In this document: piece by piece, positions 7,133-14,298 of the stretch
Numbering within the stretch: position 1 is the first letter of the stretch
How the letters are laid out: the number at the start of each line of letters is the position of its first letter
Source of the DNA: MGOM01 sp035455265
Lineage (GTDB): Bacteria > Chloroflexota > Anaerolineae > Anaerolineales > E44-bin32
Direction of reading: 5' to 3'
Length of the DNA: 17,278 nucleotides
Assembly: GCA_035455265.1 (NCBI GenBank)
Contig: DATIFK010000148.1
Span: forward strand, 1 to 17,278
The notes under the pieces: model-generated
What the model was told of the DNA's origin: nothing
The model's database searches: none
The model's input: only the letters and a program-made list of their open reading frames with translations
Made by a program: the position numbers and the translations under genes

Positions 7133-7689
7133 CCCGGTAAACCCATCTGCGCCAGGTACTTGTCCAGCTGCTCCGGTGACATCAGGCCGACGTGCTGGGC
7201 GCGCACGATACCCTGCGCATCGACGAAGATCGTTGTGGGATAGCCCACGATTCGGTAGAGGTTCTGCACCTTCGCTCCCGGGTCGAGGACGAGGGGAAAG
7301 GTCAGGCCCAACTCGTCGCGGAAGGATCGGACGTCGGCTTCGGATTCATCGAAGTTCACGCCGACGATGGTCAATCGGTCGGCCCAACGGTCGGCGCGGG
7401 CCTGCAGGTCAGGCATCTCGACGCGGCACGGACCGCACCACGTCGCCCAGAAGTTGAGGAGCACGACGCGGCCGCGCAGGTCCGTCAACTTCAAGAGGTC
7501 GCCGTCCAACGTGCGGAGCTCGAAGTCGGGCGCCTCGGAGCCAACGAACTCCGTCAGACCGGGGATGACCGAACCCGTGTCCGCGGACGACGGCCATGTC
7601 GTCGGGAAATTGAAGAACGCCAGCCCGACCGCCAGGCCGACAAGGGCGAAACCGGTCAGCATGATGACGAAGCCAGTTCGCGAAGGCAT
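7129..7689 (-). CDS. TlpA/ResA-like membrane-anchored thioredoxin
   Basis: The product has 186 residues. An N-terminal hydrophobic anchor (about residues 7-26) is followed by an extracytoplasmic TlpA/ResA-type domain: VGSEAPDFELRTLDGDLLKL, LRGRVVLLNFWATWCGPC with active-site C85 and C88, and the cis-proline loop GYPTTIF. These proteins reduce disulfides outside the membrane using electrons passed from CcdA. The ATG at 7689 shares its A with the stop codon of ccdA (TGATG), a strong sign of translational coupling; a longer in-frame extension would lie inside ccdA. No cytochrome-c maturation gene other than ccdA is present here, so the client may be the neighbouring L,D-transpeptidase. That is an inference. 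Confidence 0.92.
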   Translation of the reverse strand: MPSRTGFVIMLTGFALVGLAVGLAFFNFPTTWPSSADTGSVIPGLTEFVGSEAPDFELRTLDGDLLKLTDLRGRVVLLNFWATWCGPCRVEMPDLQARADRWADRLTIVGVNFDESEADVRSFRDELGLTFPLVLDPGAKVQNLYRIVGYPTTIFVDAQGIVRAQHVGLMSPEQLDKYLAQMGLPG

Positions 7690-8411
7690 CACAACCCAAA
7701 GTTCACGAAGAAACCGTACTGCGCCAGCCGCTCCAGAGCGCCGGTGAGCAGCAGGAAGCCCACGATCACCAGGACGACGCCCGTGACGCGCGAGACGACG
7801 AGGACCGCCCGGCCGTGTAAACGCATCCATTCGGCAATGCGGCCGATACCGAGGGCCGCCAGAAGGAAGGGGATCGCCAGGCCGGCCGAGTAGGCCACCA
7901 GCAGAACGACGCCCAGGTTGAGGCTGCCGCTGCTCAGCGCCAGCGTCAAGATGGCACCCAGCACGGGCCCCACGCACGGCGCCCATCCGGCGGAGAAGAA
8001 CACGCCCATCAGGAAGGACGAAGTGAAGTTGAGGCCCGGCGTGGGCCGCATGGTCCGCCGCAAGTCGTAGTCCAGGAAGGGAATGTGGATGACGCCCATG
8101 GTGTGAAGACCGAACACGATGACGACCAGGCCGCCGATCCTGGCCAGCCAGGTCCTCAGGTCATACAGAACGGCGCCGATCAGCGAAGCCGCGGCACCAA
8201 GGATGACGAACACGGCGCTGAACCCCAGGACGAAGGCTGCCCCGTGGGCGAACGTCGCCCAGCGATTCTCCACGACCACGCCGGCGGTGGTGACCGAGCG
8301 CCCGCTCAGATAGCCGATGTAGGCGGGTACGAGGGCCATAACACACGGCGAGAGGAACGAGGCCAGGCCGGCCAGGAACGCGAGGGGAACGGTGACGTTT
8401 TCGGGGTTCAT
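7689..8411 (-). CDS. ccdA: CcdA/DsbD-type transmembrane thiol-electron carrier
   Basis: The product has 240 residues and about six transmembrane helices. The two conserved redox cysteines are C23 in ASFLSPCVMALVPAY and C146 in SAGWAPCVGPVLGA, each in the Pro-Cys / Cys-x-x-Pro context of the CcdA family. CcdA passes electrons from cytosolic thioredoxin across the membrane to extracytoplasmic thioredoxin-like proteins. I chose the ATG at 8411 (MNPENVTVPLAFLAGL), which gives the usual length and N-terminus; the open frame upstream reads into the L,D-transpeptidase gene. The start lies 19 nt after the end of that gene, and the stop overlaps tlpA by one base. Confidence 0.93.
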   Translation of the reverse strand: MNPENVTVPLAFLAGLASFLSPCVMALVPAYIGYLSGRSVTTAGVVVENRWATFAHGAAFVLGFSAVFVILGAAASLIGAVLYDLRTWLARIGGLVVIVFGLHTMGVIHIPFLDYDLRRTMRPTPGLNFTSSFLMGVFFSAGWAPCVGPVLGAILTLALSSGSLNLGVVLLVAYSAGLAIPFLLAALGIGRIAEWMRLHGRAVLVVSRVTGVVLVIVGFLLLTGALERLAQYGFFVNFGL

Positions 8412-8430
8412 GGCGCTCGAGACGAAGATG

Positions 8431-9477
8431 CTAGACCTCGCGCACGACCACAGGCGTTCCGGGATTCGGGAAGAGGGACTCGACGTCCCCCGGCCGATAC
8501 GGCACGGGAGGATTCGACCAACGGAAAAGCCAACGCGCGTCTTCAGGAAGCACGTTGATGCAGCCACGCGAGCGCGGGGTGCCGAAATCGTTGTGCCAGT
8601 AGGTGGAGTGGACCGCCGCGCCGATCCCGCTGAACAGGATGGTCCAGCCGACGCCGGGCAGATCGTAGCCCGACACGGCGTCTCCGCCGGACATATGCCG
8701 TGAGACCATCTTGCGCCACGTCCAGTTCTGCCCGATGGGCGTGTTCCACACCCGTTCCCCGTCCTTGTCGATGGCGTAGCCGGAGGCGATCCGGCAATAG
8801 TACACCTCGACCCCGTCCTCGATCGCCGAGAGATCCTGCCGATCGAGGTTGACGCGGATGGACTTGTCTTCGGTGCCGGTGCCGATCGGTTCGATGTCAG
8901 CCGGCGGGATCACGCGGAAGGATTCCCCCGGCGCGAACATCACCACTCCGTTCTCGTCTTCCACGCGATACCAGGCGGCACCATCGGCTCCCTCCACCCG
9001 GTCGTTGACATTGAGGACCATCGAGAAATACAGGCGATAGCGAACTCTCGAAGCCGGATCGGGCTTGAGCCGCGCATCGACATATGGCACCGTGATCTCG
9101 GTCCAGACACCTTCCGGAGGAATCGCCGCCTCGATCGCATTGAGCCGGTTGACCACGGGTTGGGCATCCGATGACCACAGGTAGCCTTCAGGCGTCTCGA
9201 ACCAGACGTGGTTGTGGGGCTGAACTCCGCGGCCGACGACCTCGCGGAGCAAGGTCAGGACGTCATCGAAGGCTCTCGTGCCAACCTCGGCCGAATCGGG
9301 TCGGGGTGCGGCCCGCAAGGTCGTCTTCGGCTCGGTCACGCGGCACAGGCGGTCGCCGGCGGGGAACGTCGGAGCGAAGGAGGCATGAGGCGCGCCGCGT
9401 ATGGCCAGGGCGCCCAGGCCGAGAGCTCCAAGCTTCAAGACGTCACGACGCTTCCAGGCGGGAGGGCTGTCCTTCAT
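8431..9477 (-). CDS. Tat-exported L,D-transpeptidase (YkuD) with SH3-like N-terminal repeats
   Basis: The product has 348 residues. The N-terminus carries a twin-arginine signal, KRRDVLKLGALGLGALAI (R10, R11), with a likely cleavage site near residues 32-36. Two SH3-like segments follow (about 45-105 and 125-185; TLRAAPRPDSAEVG and VDARLKPDPASRVRYRL). The YkuD catalytic domain covers about 210-348, with H290 in AAVHSTYWHNDFG and the signature SRGCINV (303-309) with nucleophile C306. Such enzymes make 3-3 peptidoglycan crosslinks or attach proteins to the wall. The Tat signal is notable because most family members use Sec signals or lipoboxes. It heads the leftward run of eight genes and has its own promoter (9487-9515). 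Confidence 0.92.
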   Translation of the reverse strand: MKDSPPAWKRRDVLKLGALGLGALAIRGAPHASFAPTFPAGDRLCRVTEPKTTLRAAPRPDSAEVGTRAFDDVLTLLREVVGRGVQPHNHVWFETPEGYLWSSDAQPVVNRLNAIEAAIPPEGVWTEITVPYVDARLKPDPASRVRYRLYFSMVLNVNDRVEGADGAAWYRVEDENGVVMFAPGESFRVIPPADIEPIGTGTEDKSIRVNLDRQDLSAIEDGVEVYYCRIASGYAIDKDGERVWNTPIGQNWTWRKMVSRHMSGGDAVSGYDLPGVGWTILFSGIGAAVHSTYWHNDFGTPRSRGCINVLPEDARWLFRWSNPPVPYRPGDVESLFPNPGTPVVVREV

Positions 9478-9486
9478 GGAATGGCA

Positions 9487-9515
9487 AGGATACCGGAGAT
9501 GGAGACTTCCGCCAA
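9487..9515 (-). promoter_or_regulatory. Promoter of the L,D-transpeptidase/thiol operon
   Basis: Minus-strand TTGGCG (9515 to 9510), a 17-nt spacer and TATCCT (9492 to 9487) precede the ATG at 9477 by 9 nt. The predicted transcription start is only 2-3 nt before the ATG, so the transcript should be nearly leaderless; no Shine-Dalgarno sequence is visible. Confidence 0.5.
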
Positions 9516-9527
9516 GGAACGGCCGAG

Positions 9528-11981
9528 CTACGCCTCGAGGCGCGTACGCCGCAAGCGGAGGCTGTTGGTCACCACGAAGACGGAGCTGAAGGCCATCGCC
9601 CCCGCCGCCAGCATGGGGCTCAGGAATCCCAGGGCGGCCGCCGGGATCAGGACGACGTTGTAGAAGAACGCCCAGAACAGGTTCTGCCGGATGGTCCGCA
9701 GCGTCCTGCGCGAAAGCTGGATCGCCCGGGGCACGCCGCGCAGGTCGCCGCTCATGAGGGTGACGGGCGCGGCGGCCATGGCCACGTCGGTGCCGCTGCC
9801 GATGGCCACACCGACGTCGGCTTGCGCCAGCGCGGGAGCGTCGTTCACGCCGTCTCCGACCATGGCGACATGCCGCCCCTCGGCCTGCAGGTCCGACACC
9901 ACCGAGGCTTTCGCCCCGGGGAGGACCTCGGCGCGCACGACGGCTTCTGGAGACTGACCGTCGCCAAGGAGGCCCGCCTCCCGCGCGATCGCCAAAGCCG
10001 TCTCACGGTTGTCGCCGGTGACCATCACCACGCGCAACCCCATGGACCGCAGCCGTGCGATGGCCTCGACCGATCCCGCCTTGAGCGAATCGGCGATGCC
10101 GAGCAGACCGGCGGCCGAGCCGTCGATCGCCACCGCCACGGCCGTCTTGGCCTCGCGCTGCAGTTGGGAGAGGCGGTCACCGAAGCCATCGAGGGAAATC
10201 CCCCTCGAGCGCAGCATGCGCTCGCTGCCGACGAGGACGGCATGTCCCTCCACCGTGGCTTCGATCCCCAAGCCGGCGGTGGCGCGAAAGCCTTCCGGCT
10301 GCGGCAGGCTGAGGCCGCGGGCCGTAGCCGCCGCCACGACCGCATCGCCCAGCGGATGCTCCGAGCCGCGCTCGGCACCAGCCGCCATGCGGATCAACTC
10401 GGACTCGCCGATCGTCGACCCGTTGGTCAACACGTCCGTCACGGCCGGCTCGCCGCGTGTCATCGTGCCGGTCTTGTCCAGCAGGATCACGTCCACCTGA
10501 CCGGCGCGCTCGAGGGCCTCGCCCGACTTGAACAGAATGCCGAGCTCAGCCCCCTTCCCGGCGGCGACCATCACCGCCGTCGGCGTCGCCAGACCCATGG
10601 CGCACGGACAAGCGATGACCAGGACCGAGACGGCGTTGATCATGGCGCGTGTGAATACCGACTCGCCGGCCGGGACAGCCCCGCCCAAGACGAGCCAACC
10701 GATGAACGTCAGGGCCGCCGTGCCGATGACCGCCGGGACGAACCAAGCCGAAACCTGGTCCGCCAGGCGCTGGATCGGTGCCCGGCTGGCCTGGGCCTGC
10801 TCGACCAGGCGGACGATCTGCGACAGCGCCGTATCCCGGCCGACCCGCGTCGCCTCGGCGCGCAGCAAGCCGGCACGATTCAGCGTCGCCCCGATGACCG
10901 TATCGCCCGCGCCCTTGCCCACCGGCATCGATTCGCCCGTCAGCATCGACTCATCGACGCTCGAGCGGCCCTCGATGACAACGCCGTCCACCGGGATCTT
11001 CTCGCCCGGGCGGACGATGAACACGTCGCCAACCCGCACCTCGTCCAGGCGGACTTCGACCTCGGCACCGTCCCGCACCAACCGCGCCGTGGATGGACGA
11101 AGCCCCATCAGCTTGCGGATGGCGTCACTCGTCTGCCCGCGGGCGCGCGCCTCGAGGTACTTGCCCAGGACGATCAGCGTCACGATCACCGCCGCCGTCT
11201 CGAAGTAGAGATGCCCGCCGACGAGGCCAATCAAGACCGCCACCGAGTAGACATAGGCAACGGACGATCCCATGGCGATCAACACGTCCATGTTGGCCGA
11301 GCGGTTGCGCAGGGCCTTGAACGCCCCGACGTAGTACTGCCACCCGACGTAGAACTGGACCGGTGTCGCCAGTGCAAAGAGGATGACGTTGTAGGCCGGC
11401 GCCATCCCGAGCTCGTGCGAGATCAGCCCGAGGTCGCGTGCCATGGCGAGCAGGAATAGCGGCACGGTGAAGACGATACCGGTGAGGAGCAGCCGTCGCT
11501 GTCGTCGGATCTCCCGCTGGCGCGCCTCGCGCTCGGCGTCTTCGAAATCGCCTTCGGCCGCGACCGGCTCGAAGCCCGCCTTACGGATCGCCTCACGGAT
11601 CTCTTGTTGACTTACGGCGGTCGGCAGGTAGCGGACGCGGGCGGACTCAGAGGCGGCGCTGACGTCGGCTTCGACAACACCGGCCAGGCCACGCAGCACC
11701 TTCGCGAGGCGTCGGGCGTCGTTGTCGTCGGCGATCCGCGTCAGGGGAATGGCCGCCTCCCCCAGGGCGACGTCATAGCCCGCCCGCCGGACGCGGGCGA
11801 TGAGCTTCTCCTGATCGACCCGCGCCGGGTCGAACTCGACGCTGGCGCGCTCCGAGGCCAGGCTGACGACGGCCGACTCGACGCCGTCGAGCTTGCGCAG
11901 GTTGCGCTCGATCGTCGCCACGCAGTTGGCGCACGTCATGCCCGTGATCGGCAGTGTCAGTTGGCGCGTCGTTTCCGGCAT
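9528..11981 (-). CDS. copA: Copper-exporting P1B-type ATPase CopA
   Basis: The product has 817 residues. A first heavy-metal-associated domain (about 6-74) has GMTCANC with C17 and C20. A second domain-like segment (about 77-141) keeps the fold pattern but has IADDNDA instead of the metal-binding cysteines. Eight membrane helices are expected. The transport motif CPC is at 458-460; the later helices have YN and AMAFSSVFVVTNS, typical of Cu(I) pumps. The phosphorylation motif DKTGT starts at D502, the HP motif is in SEHPLG, and GDGVND is at 709-714. It exports Cu(I) from the cytoplasm using ATP. The ATG at 11981 has a GAGGA ribosome-binding site 5 nt upstream; earlier in-frame ATGs would overlap copZ. 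It is the last gene of csoR-copZ-copA. Confidence 0.96.
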   Translation of the reverse strand: MPETTRQLTLPITGMTCANCVATIERNLRKLDGVESAVVSLASERASVEFDPARVDQEKLIARVRRAGYDVALGEAAIPLTRIADDNDARRLAKVLRGLAGVVEADVSAASESARVRYLPTAVSQQEIREAIRKAGFEPVAAEGDFEDAEREARQREIRRQRRLLLTGIVFTVPLFLLAMARDLGLISHELGMAPAYNVILFALATPVQFYVGWQYYVGAFKALRNRSANMDVLIAMGSSVAYVYSVAVLIGLVGGHLYFETAAVIVTLIVLGKYLEARARGQTSDAIRKLMGLRPSTARLVRDGAEVEVRLDEVRVGDVFIVRPGEKIPVDGVVIEGRSSVDESMLTGESMPVGKGAGDTVIGATLNRAGLLRAEATRVGRDTALSQIVRLVEQAQASRAPIQRLADQVSAWFVPAVIGTAALTFIGWLVLGGAVPAGESVFTRAMINAVSVLVIACPCAMGLATPTAVMVAAGKGAELGILFKSGEALERAGQVDVILLDKTGTMTRGEPAVTDVLTNGSTIGESELIRMAAGAERGSEHPLGDAVVAAATARGLSLPQPEGFRATAGLGIEATVEGHAVLVGSERMLRSRGISLDGFGDRLSQLQREAKTAVAVAIDGSAAGLLGIADSLKAGSVEAIARLRSMGLRVVMVTGDNRETALAIAREAGLLGDGQSPEAVVRAEVLPGAKASVVSDLQAEGRHVAMVGDGVNDAPALAQADVGVAIGSGTDVAMAAAPVTLMSGDLRGVPRAIQLSRRTLRTIRQNLFWAFFYNVVLIPAAALGFLSPMLAAGAMAFSSVFVVTNSLRLRRTRLEA

Positions 11982-12004
11982 GCGATCCTCGCTACCTGGA
12001 GACG

Positions 12005-12208
12005 TCAGGCCGGCGGGTAGTCGATCTCGGCCAGCGCCTGGCGCACACTCGCATCCGTTGCCGGAGGCTCGAACTCCACCTCGACACGCTGCGAGGCTTG
12101 ATCCGCCTGAACGCGGCGGATGCCGGGTACGTCGGCGAGCTCGGTCTGGATTGTGTGGACGCAATGTCCGCACGAGATATTCGGAACGTTGTAGGTGACG
12201 ACGGTCAT
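12005..12208 (-). CDS. copZ: CopZ-like copper chaperone (HMA domain)
   Basis: The product has 67 residues, a single heavy-metal-associated domain of normal length. The metal site is ISCGHC, with the cysteines at 13 and 16, where Met-Thr of the usual motif is replaced by Ile-Ser. The chaperone would deliver Cu(I) to the first HMA domain of CopA and to CsoR. AAGGAG is placed 7 nt before the ATG. The gene lies 21 nt after csoR and 23 nt before copA. Confidence 0.93.
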   Translation of the reverse strand: MTVVTYNVPNISCGHCVHTIQTELADVPGIRRVQADQASQRVEVEFEPPATDASVRQALAEIDYPPA

Positions 12209-12229
12209 CGGATTCTCCTTCTCGGCAGG

Positions 12230-12499
12230 CTAGCTCTCGGCTGCGGCGGCGAAGACCTCGGCGATCTCGGCCAGCACGCGCTCGCGCTCCGAGGCTTGCT
12301 CGCCGCGCACGGCGGTGATCAGGCACGAATGCAGGTGCCGATCGAGGATGCTCGTGCTGATCTTGCCCAGCGCAGCCCGCACGGCCTGGAGCTGGCGGAT
12401 GACGTCGATGCAGTAGGCCTCTTCATCGACCATCTTCTCGATGCCCCGAATGTGCCCCTCGATGGTACGCAGGCGACGCAGGGTGTTGTCCTTATCCAT
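12230..12499 (-). CDS. csoR: CsoR-family copper-sensing repressor
   Basis: The product has 89 residues, all-helical, and begins MDKDNTLRRLRTIEGHIRGIEKM, the typical CsoR/RcnR start. The Cu(I) ligand triad C30 (AYCIDV), H55 and C59 (RHLHSC) has the same spacing (25 and 4) as in known CsoR proteins. It represses its operon and lets go of DNA on binding Cu(I). The ATG at 12499 is chosen because it yields the family N-terminus and has GAGG 8 nt upstream; longer frames run through the promoter. A nickel (RcnR) or formaldehyde (FrmR) sensor is less likely given copZ and copA next door. Confidence 0.95.
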   Translation of the reverse strand: MDKDNTLRRLRTIEGHIRGIEKMVDEEAYCIDVIRQLQAVRAALGKISTSILDRHLHSCLITAVRGEQASERERVLAEIAEVFAAAAES

Positions 12500-12511
12500 C
12501 GGCCCGGCCTC

Positions 12512-12535
12512 ATACCCCCCCCCAGGGGGGAGGGG
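12512..12535. promoter_or_regulatory. Probable CsoR operator (C-run/G-run pseudo-palindrome)
   Basis: The plus strand has ATA followed by nine C, one A, six G, one A and four G (12512-12535). This resembles the G/C-tract pseudo-palindromes bound by CsoR proteins (TACCCCnnnGGGGTA type). It starts a few nt after the predicted transcription start and ends before the csoR ribosome-binding site, so bound CsoR would block transcription. The transcript would also have a C6/G6 hairpin here. Confidence 0.7.
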
Positions 12536-12544
12536 TTGCTGGAG

Positions 12545-12573
12545 AGTGTACGCCGTTTCACAGGCCGTGTCAA
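12545..12573 (-). promoter_or_regulatory. csoR-copZ-copA promoter
   Basis: Minus-strand TTGACA (12573 to 12568, consensus), a 17-nt spacer and TACACT (12550 to 12545) form the best promoter in the window. The predicted transcription start is near 12538, about 38 nt before csoR. The putative operator lies immediately downstream. Confidence 0.8.
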
Positions 12574-12634
12574 GGCGGAACCGGGCCCCTGGCGGCACAG
12601 ATGGCCCTTGGAAGGCCGTTGGGGGCCAGGAATG

Positions 12635-12651
12635 GGTTCCGTCATGGAACC
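12635..12651. repeat. GGTTCC-GTCAT-GGAACC hairpin
   Basis: A perfect 6-bp stem with a 5-nt loop. The stem and most of the loop (GTTCCGTCA...GGAAC) recur in the hairpin at 12748-12761, about 110 nt away. Confidence 0.5.
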
Positions 12652-12722
12652 TGCCGCCTACGCCCGCTGGAGGGCCTTCTGCCTCCGTTGGGGCTGATCC
12701 CGACTGCCATGAATGGGTGGAC

Positions 12723-12773
12723 TCGACAGTCGCTCTGAGCGGAGCGAGTTCCGTCAGGAACGAGCGAAGTCGA
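12723..12773. repeat. REP-like composite hairpin (51 nt)
   Basis: The outer arms TCGACAGTCGCTC (12723-12735) and GAGCGAAGTCGA (12762-12773) are complementary except for one bulged position. They enclose a second stem GTTCC/GGAAC (12748-12761). The arrangement and the TCGACTTCGCTC-like arm resemble interspersed palindromic repeats of many bacterial genomes. Confidence 0.55.
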
Positions 12774-13002
12774 AGGGCGCCCCTGGACCCCTCGACAAGT
12801 CGGCGCCGGCGCGTCCTCCGACCCACTCGATTGCGCCGGACATTGGAGCGCCCGTCGCCCGACGAGACCTCGGATGCGGACTGGGCTTCAAGTCCTCTTC
12901 AGGATGCCCCTCCGGGGTGCTCCACGACGAAGCGCGATCGCGAAGCATCCCGTTGGGATCCCGGTAGTGCCAGGACGACGACAGAAATTGCCCGAGAAAC
13001 CG

Positions 13003-14286
13003 CTAGCGCGCTTCGGCCTTGGCGCGCTCGCGCATCTGGCCCCGCAGGACGTCCATGTCCTTGGGGATCAGGTAAGCCGCGCCGGCCAGCAGGCAGAATC
13101 CGATCAGCCAGGCTGTGACGCAAATCCACAGGATGGCCGTCTCCAGGGAGGATTGGTCGGCGATCAGCCCGGCCAGCAGCGGGGCTAACGCCGAGCCGCC
13201 CTCCTCGAAGAAGTACTGCAGCGCCAGGGCGGTGCTTCGCACCTCGGGGACGGTGATGTCGTACAGGGTGGAGATCACGTTCGGGGAGGCGAAGGGGATG
13301 AAGACCGCTGTCACCAGGAGCCAGATCATGAACGTCGTTCGGTCCGAGTGTGGCACGTTGATCGTGACGGTCAGTAGGATCGCGCCCATCAGGACGCCGA
13401 CCATCGAGACCAGGAGGCGGCCGCGCCGGTTGCGGCGAAACGCCGCGTCTCCCAGGCTGCCTCCGACGAAGTAGCCCGCCGAGAGAACGAGCACCGCCGG
13501 TGCCATGGTCATCAGGATGGCGTTCTGGTCGTAGCCGCGCTCGAGTTCGAGATAGGCGAAGAACCAGAAGGTGATGACCTGCCACGGAAACACCCCGACG
13601 AATCCCTGGGCATACAGAAAGAGCAGGCTGCGCTTGCGGAGCAGTTCGACGGCCTTCCGCCACTCGAATCGGTGCGGCTGAATGCTCTCCAGGCCCTCCA
13701 TCTCCGGTTCGCTCCGACCGCGCGGGACGTCCCGAACGAAGACGAGAATCAGGATGGCGAGCACGATCCCGATCGAACCGGTGAGGAAGAACACGCGGCG
13801 CCAGCCCCAGATCGGGCCCAGACCGAGAGCCAGCCCCATGCCTGCCAGGTACCCAAGCGGTTGTGCGAGTTGAATCAGGCCGTAGACGCGGCCCCTCATC
13901 GCCGGCCCAAAGTAATCCGAGATCAGGCTGTAGATGCCGGGGTAGCTCGAATCGTCGATGCCGGTCGAGGCGCGCGTCGCCAGGAACGTCGGATAGGTCG
14001 GTGCGATGGCGCTCAGCCAGGTGGTCGCGCCCCAGATCGCCGAAGCCAGCGCCAGCAGGCGAGGCCGGGCGAAGCGATCGTAGAGGTACCCCCACACCGG
14101 AAACAGAACGCCTCCGACGATGAGCGCCATCGTCGAAACCAGACCCATCTGGGTCTTGGTGATGTGGAACTCGTCCATGATGGAGGTGGTCAGGGGGCTG
14201 ATGAGCAACCGGTCGGTCTGGTGCAGCAGGATGAAGCCAAAGAAGACGCCGACGACGAACCAGCGGTAACTTCGGTTCGGGCGCAT
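13003..14286 (-). CDS. MFS transporter
   Basis: The product has 427 residues and 12 predicted transmembrane helices. The loop between helices 2 and 3 reads GYLYDRFARPRLL, a variant of the major-facilitator motif G-x-x-x-D-R-x-x-R/K-x-x. The N-terminal half includes TDRLLISPLTTSIMDEFHIT, as in organic-anion/sphingolipid-type (Spns-like) MFS members, but the substrate cannot be told. The ATG at 14286 has GAGGTG 6 nt upstream and lies 12 nt after the mog-like gene, so it is probably the last gene of that operon. Confidence 0.9.
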   Translation of the reverse strand: MRPNRSYRWFVVGVFFGFILLHQTDRLLISPLTTSIMDEFHITKTQMGLVSTMALIVGGVLFPVWGYLYDRFARPRLLALASAIWGATTWLSAIAPTYPTFLATRASTGIDDSSYPGIYSLISDYFGPAMRGRVYGLIQLAQPLGYLAGMGLALGLGPIWGWRRVFFLTGSIGIVLAILILVFVRDVPRGRSEPEMEGLESIQPHRFEWRKAVELLRKRSLLFLYAQGFVGVFPWQVITFWFFAYLELERGYDQNAILMTMAPAVLVLSAGYFVGGSLGDAAFRRNRRGRLLVSMVGVLMGAILLTVTINVPHSDRTTFMIWLLVTAVFIPFASPNVISTLYDITVPEVRSTALALQYFFEEGGSALAPLLAGLIADQSSLETAILWICVTAWLIGFCLLAGAAYLIPKDMDVLRGQMRERAKAEAR

Positions 14287-14298
14287 GTTCGCACCTCG

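Larger units (their letters stand above)
12574..13002. other. Non-coding stretch between the copper operon and the MFS gene, rich in hairpins
   Basis: About 430 nt without a convincing gene; the open frames here lack any family-like composition. It contains several inverted repeats: GGTTCC/GGAACC (12635-12651), the composite REP-like hairpin at 12723-12773 and ATCCC/GGGAT (12947-12959). It lies upstream of the copper promoter and downstream of the MFS gene. No U-tract terminator is seen. Confidence 0.55.

Noticed and set aside
9171..11459. Long plus-strand open frame (about 760 codons) opposite copA
   Set aside because: It lies antisense to copA, which has full family motifs. The product is Arg/Gly/His/Asp-rich without domains, typical of antisense frames in GC-rich DNA.
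12515..12535. C9/G6 run as an assembly artefact or G-quadruplex
   Set aside because: The position between a consensus promoter and csoR, with ATA flank and mirrored runs, fits a CsoR operator better. Quadruplex formation would need more separate G runs on one strand.
12230..12826. Longer csoR start giving a 198-residue protein
   Set aside because: The extra N-terminus would be encoded by the promoter and operator; the CsoR family is about 90 residues and begins at the chosen ATG.
12441..13118. Plus-strand open frame across the hairpin-rich gap
   Set aside because: It begins inside csoR antisense, ends inside the MFS gene antisense and encodes Arg/Ser/Pro-rich sequence with hairpin repeats embedded.
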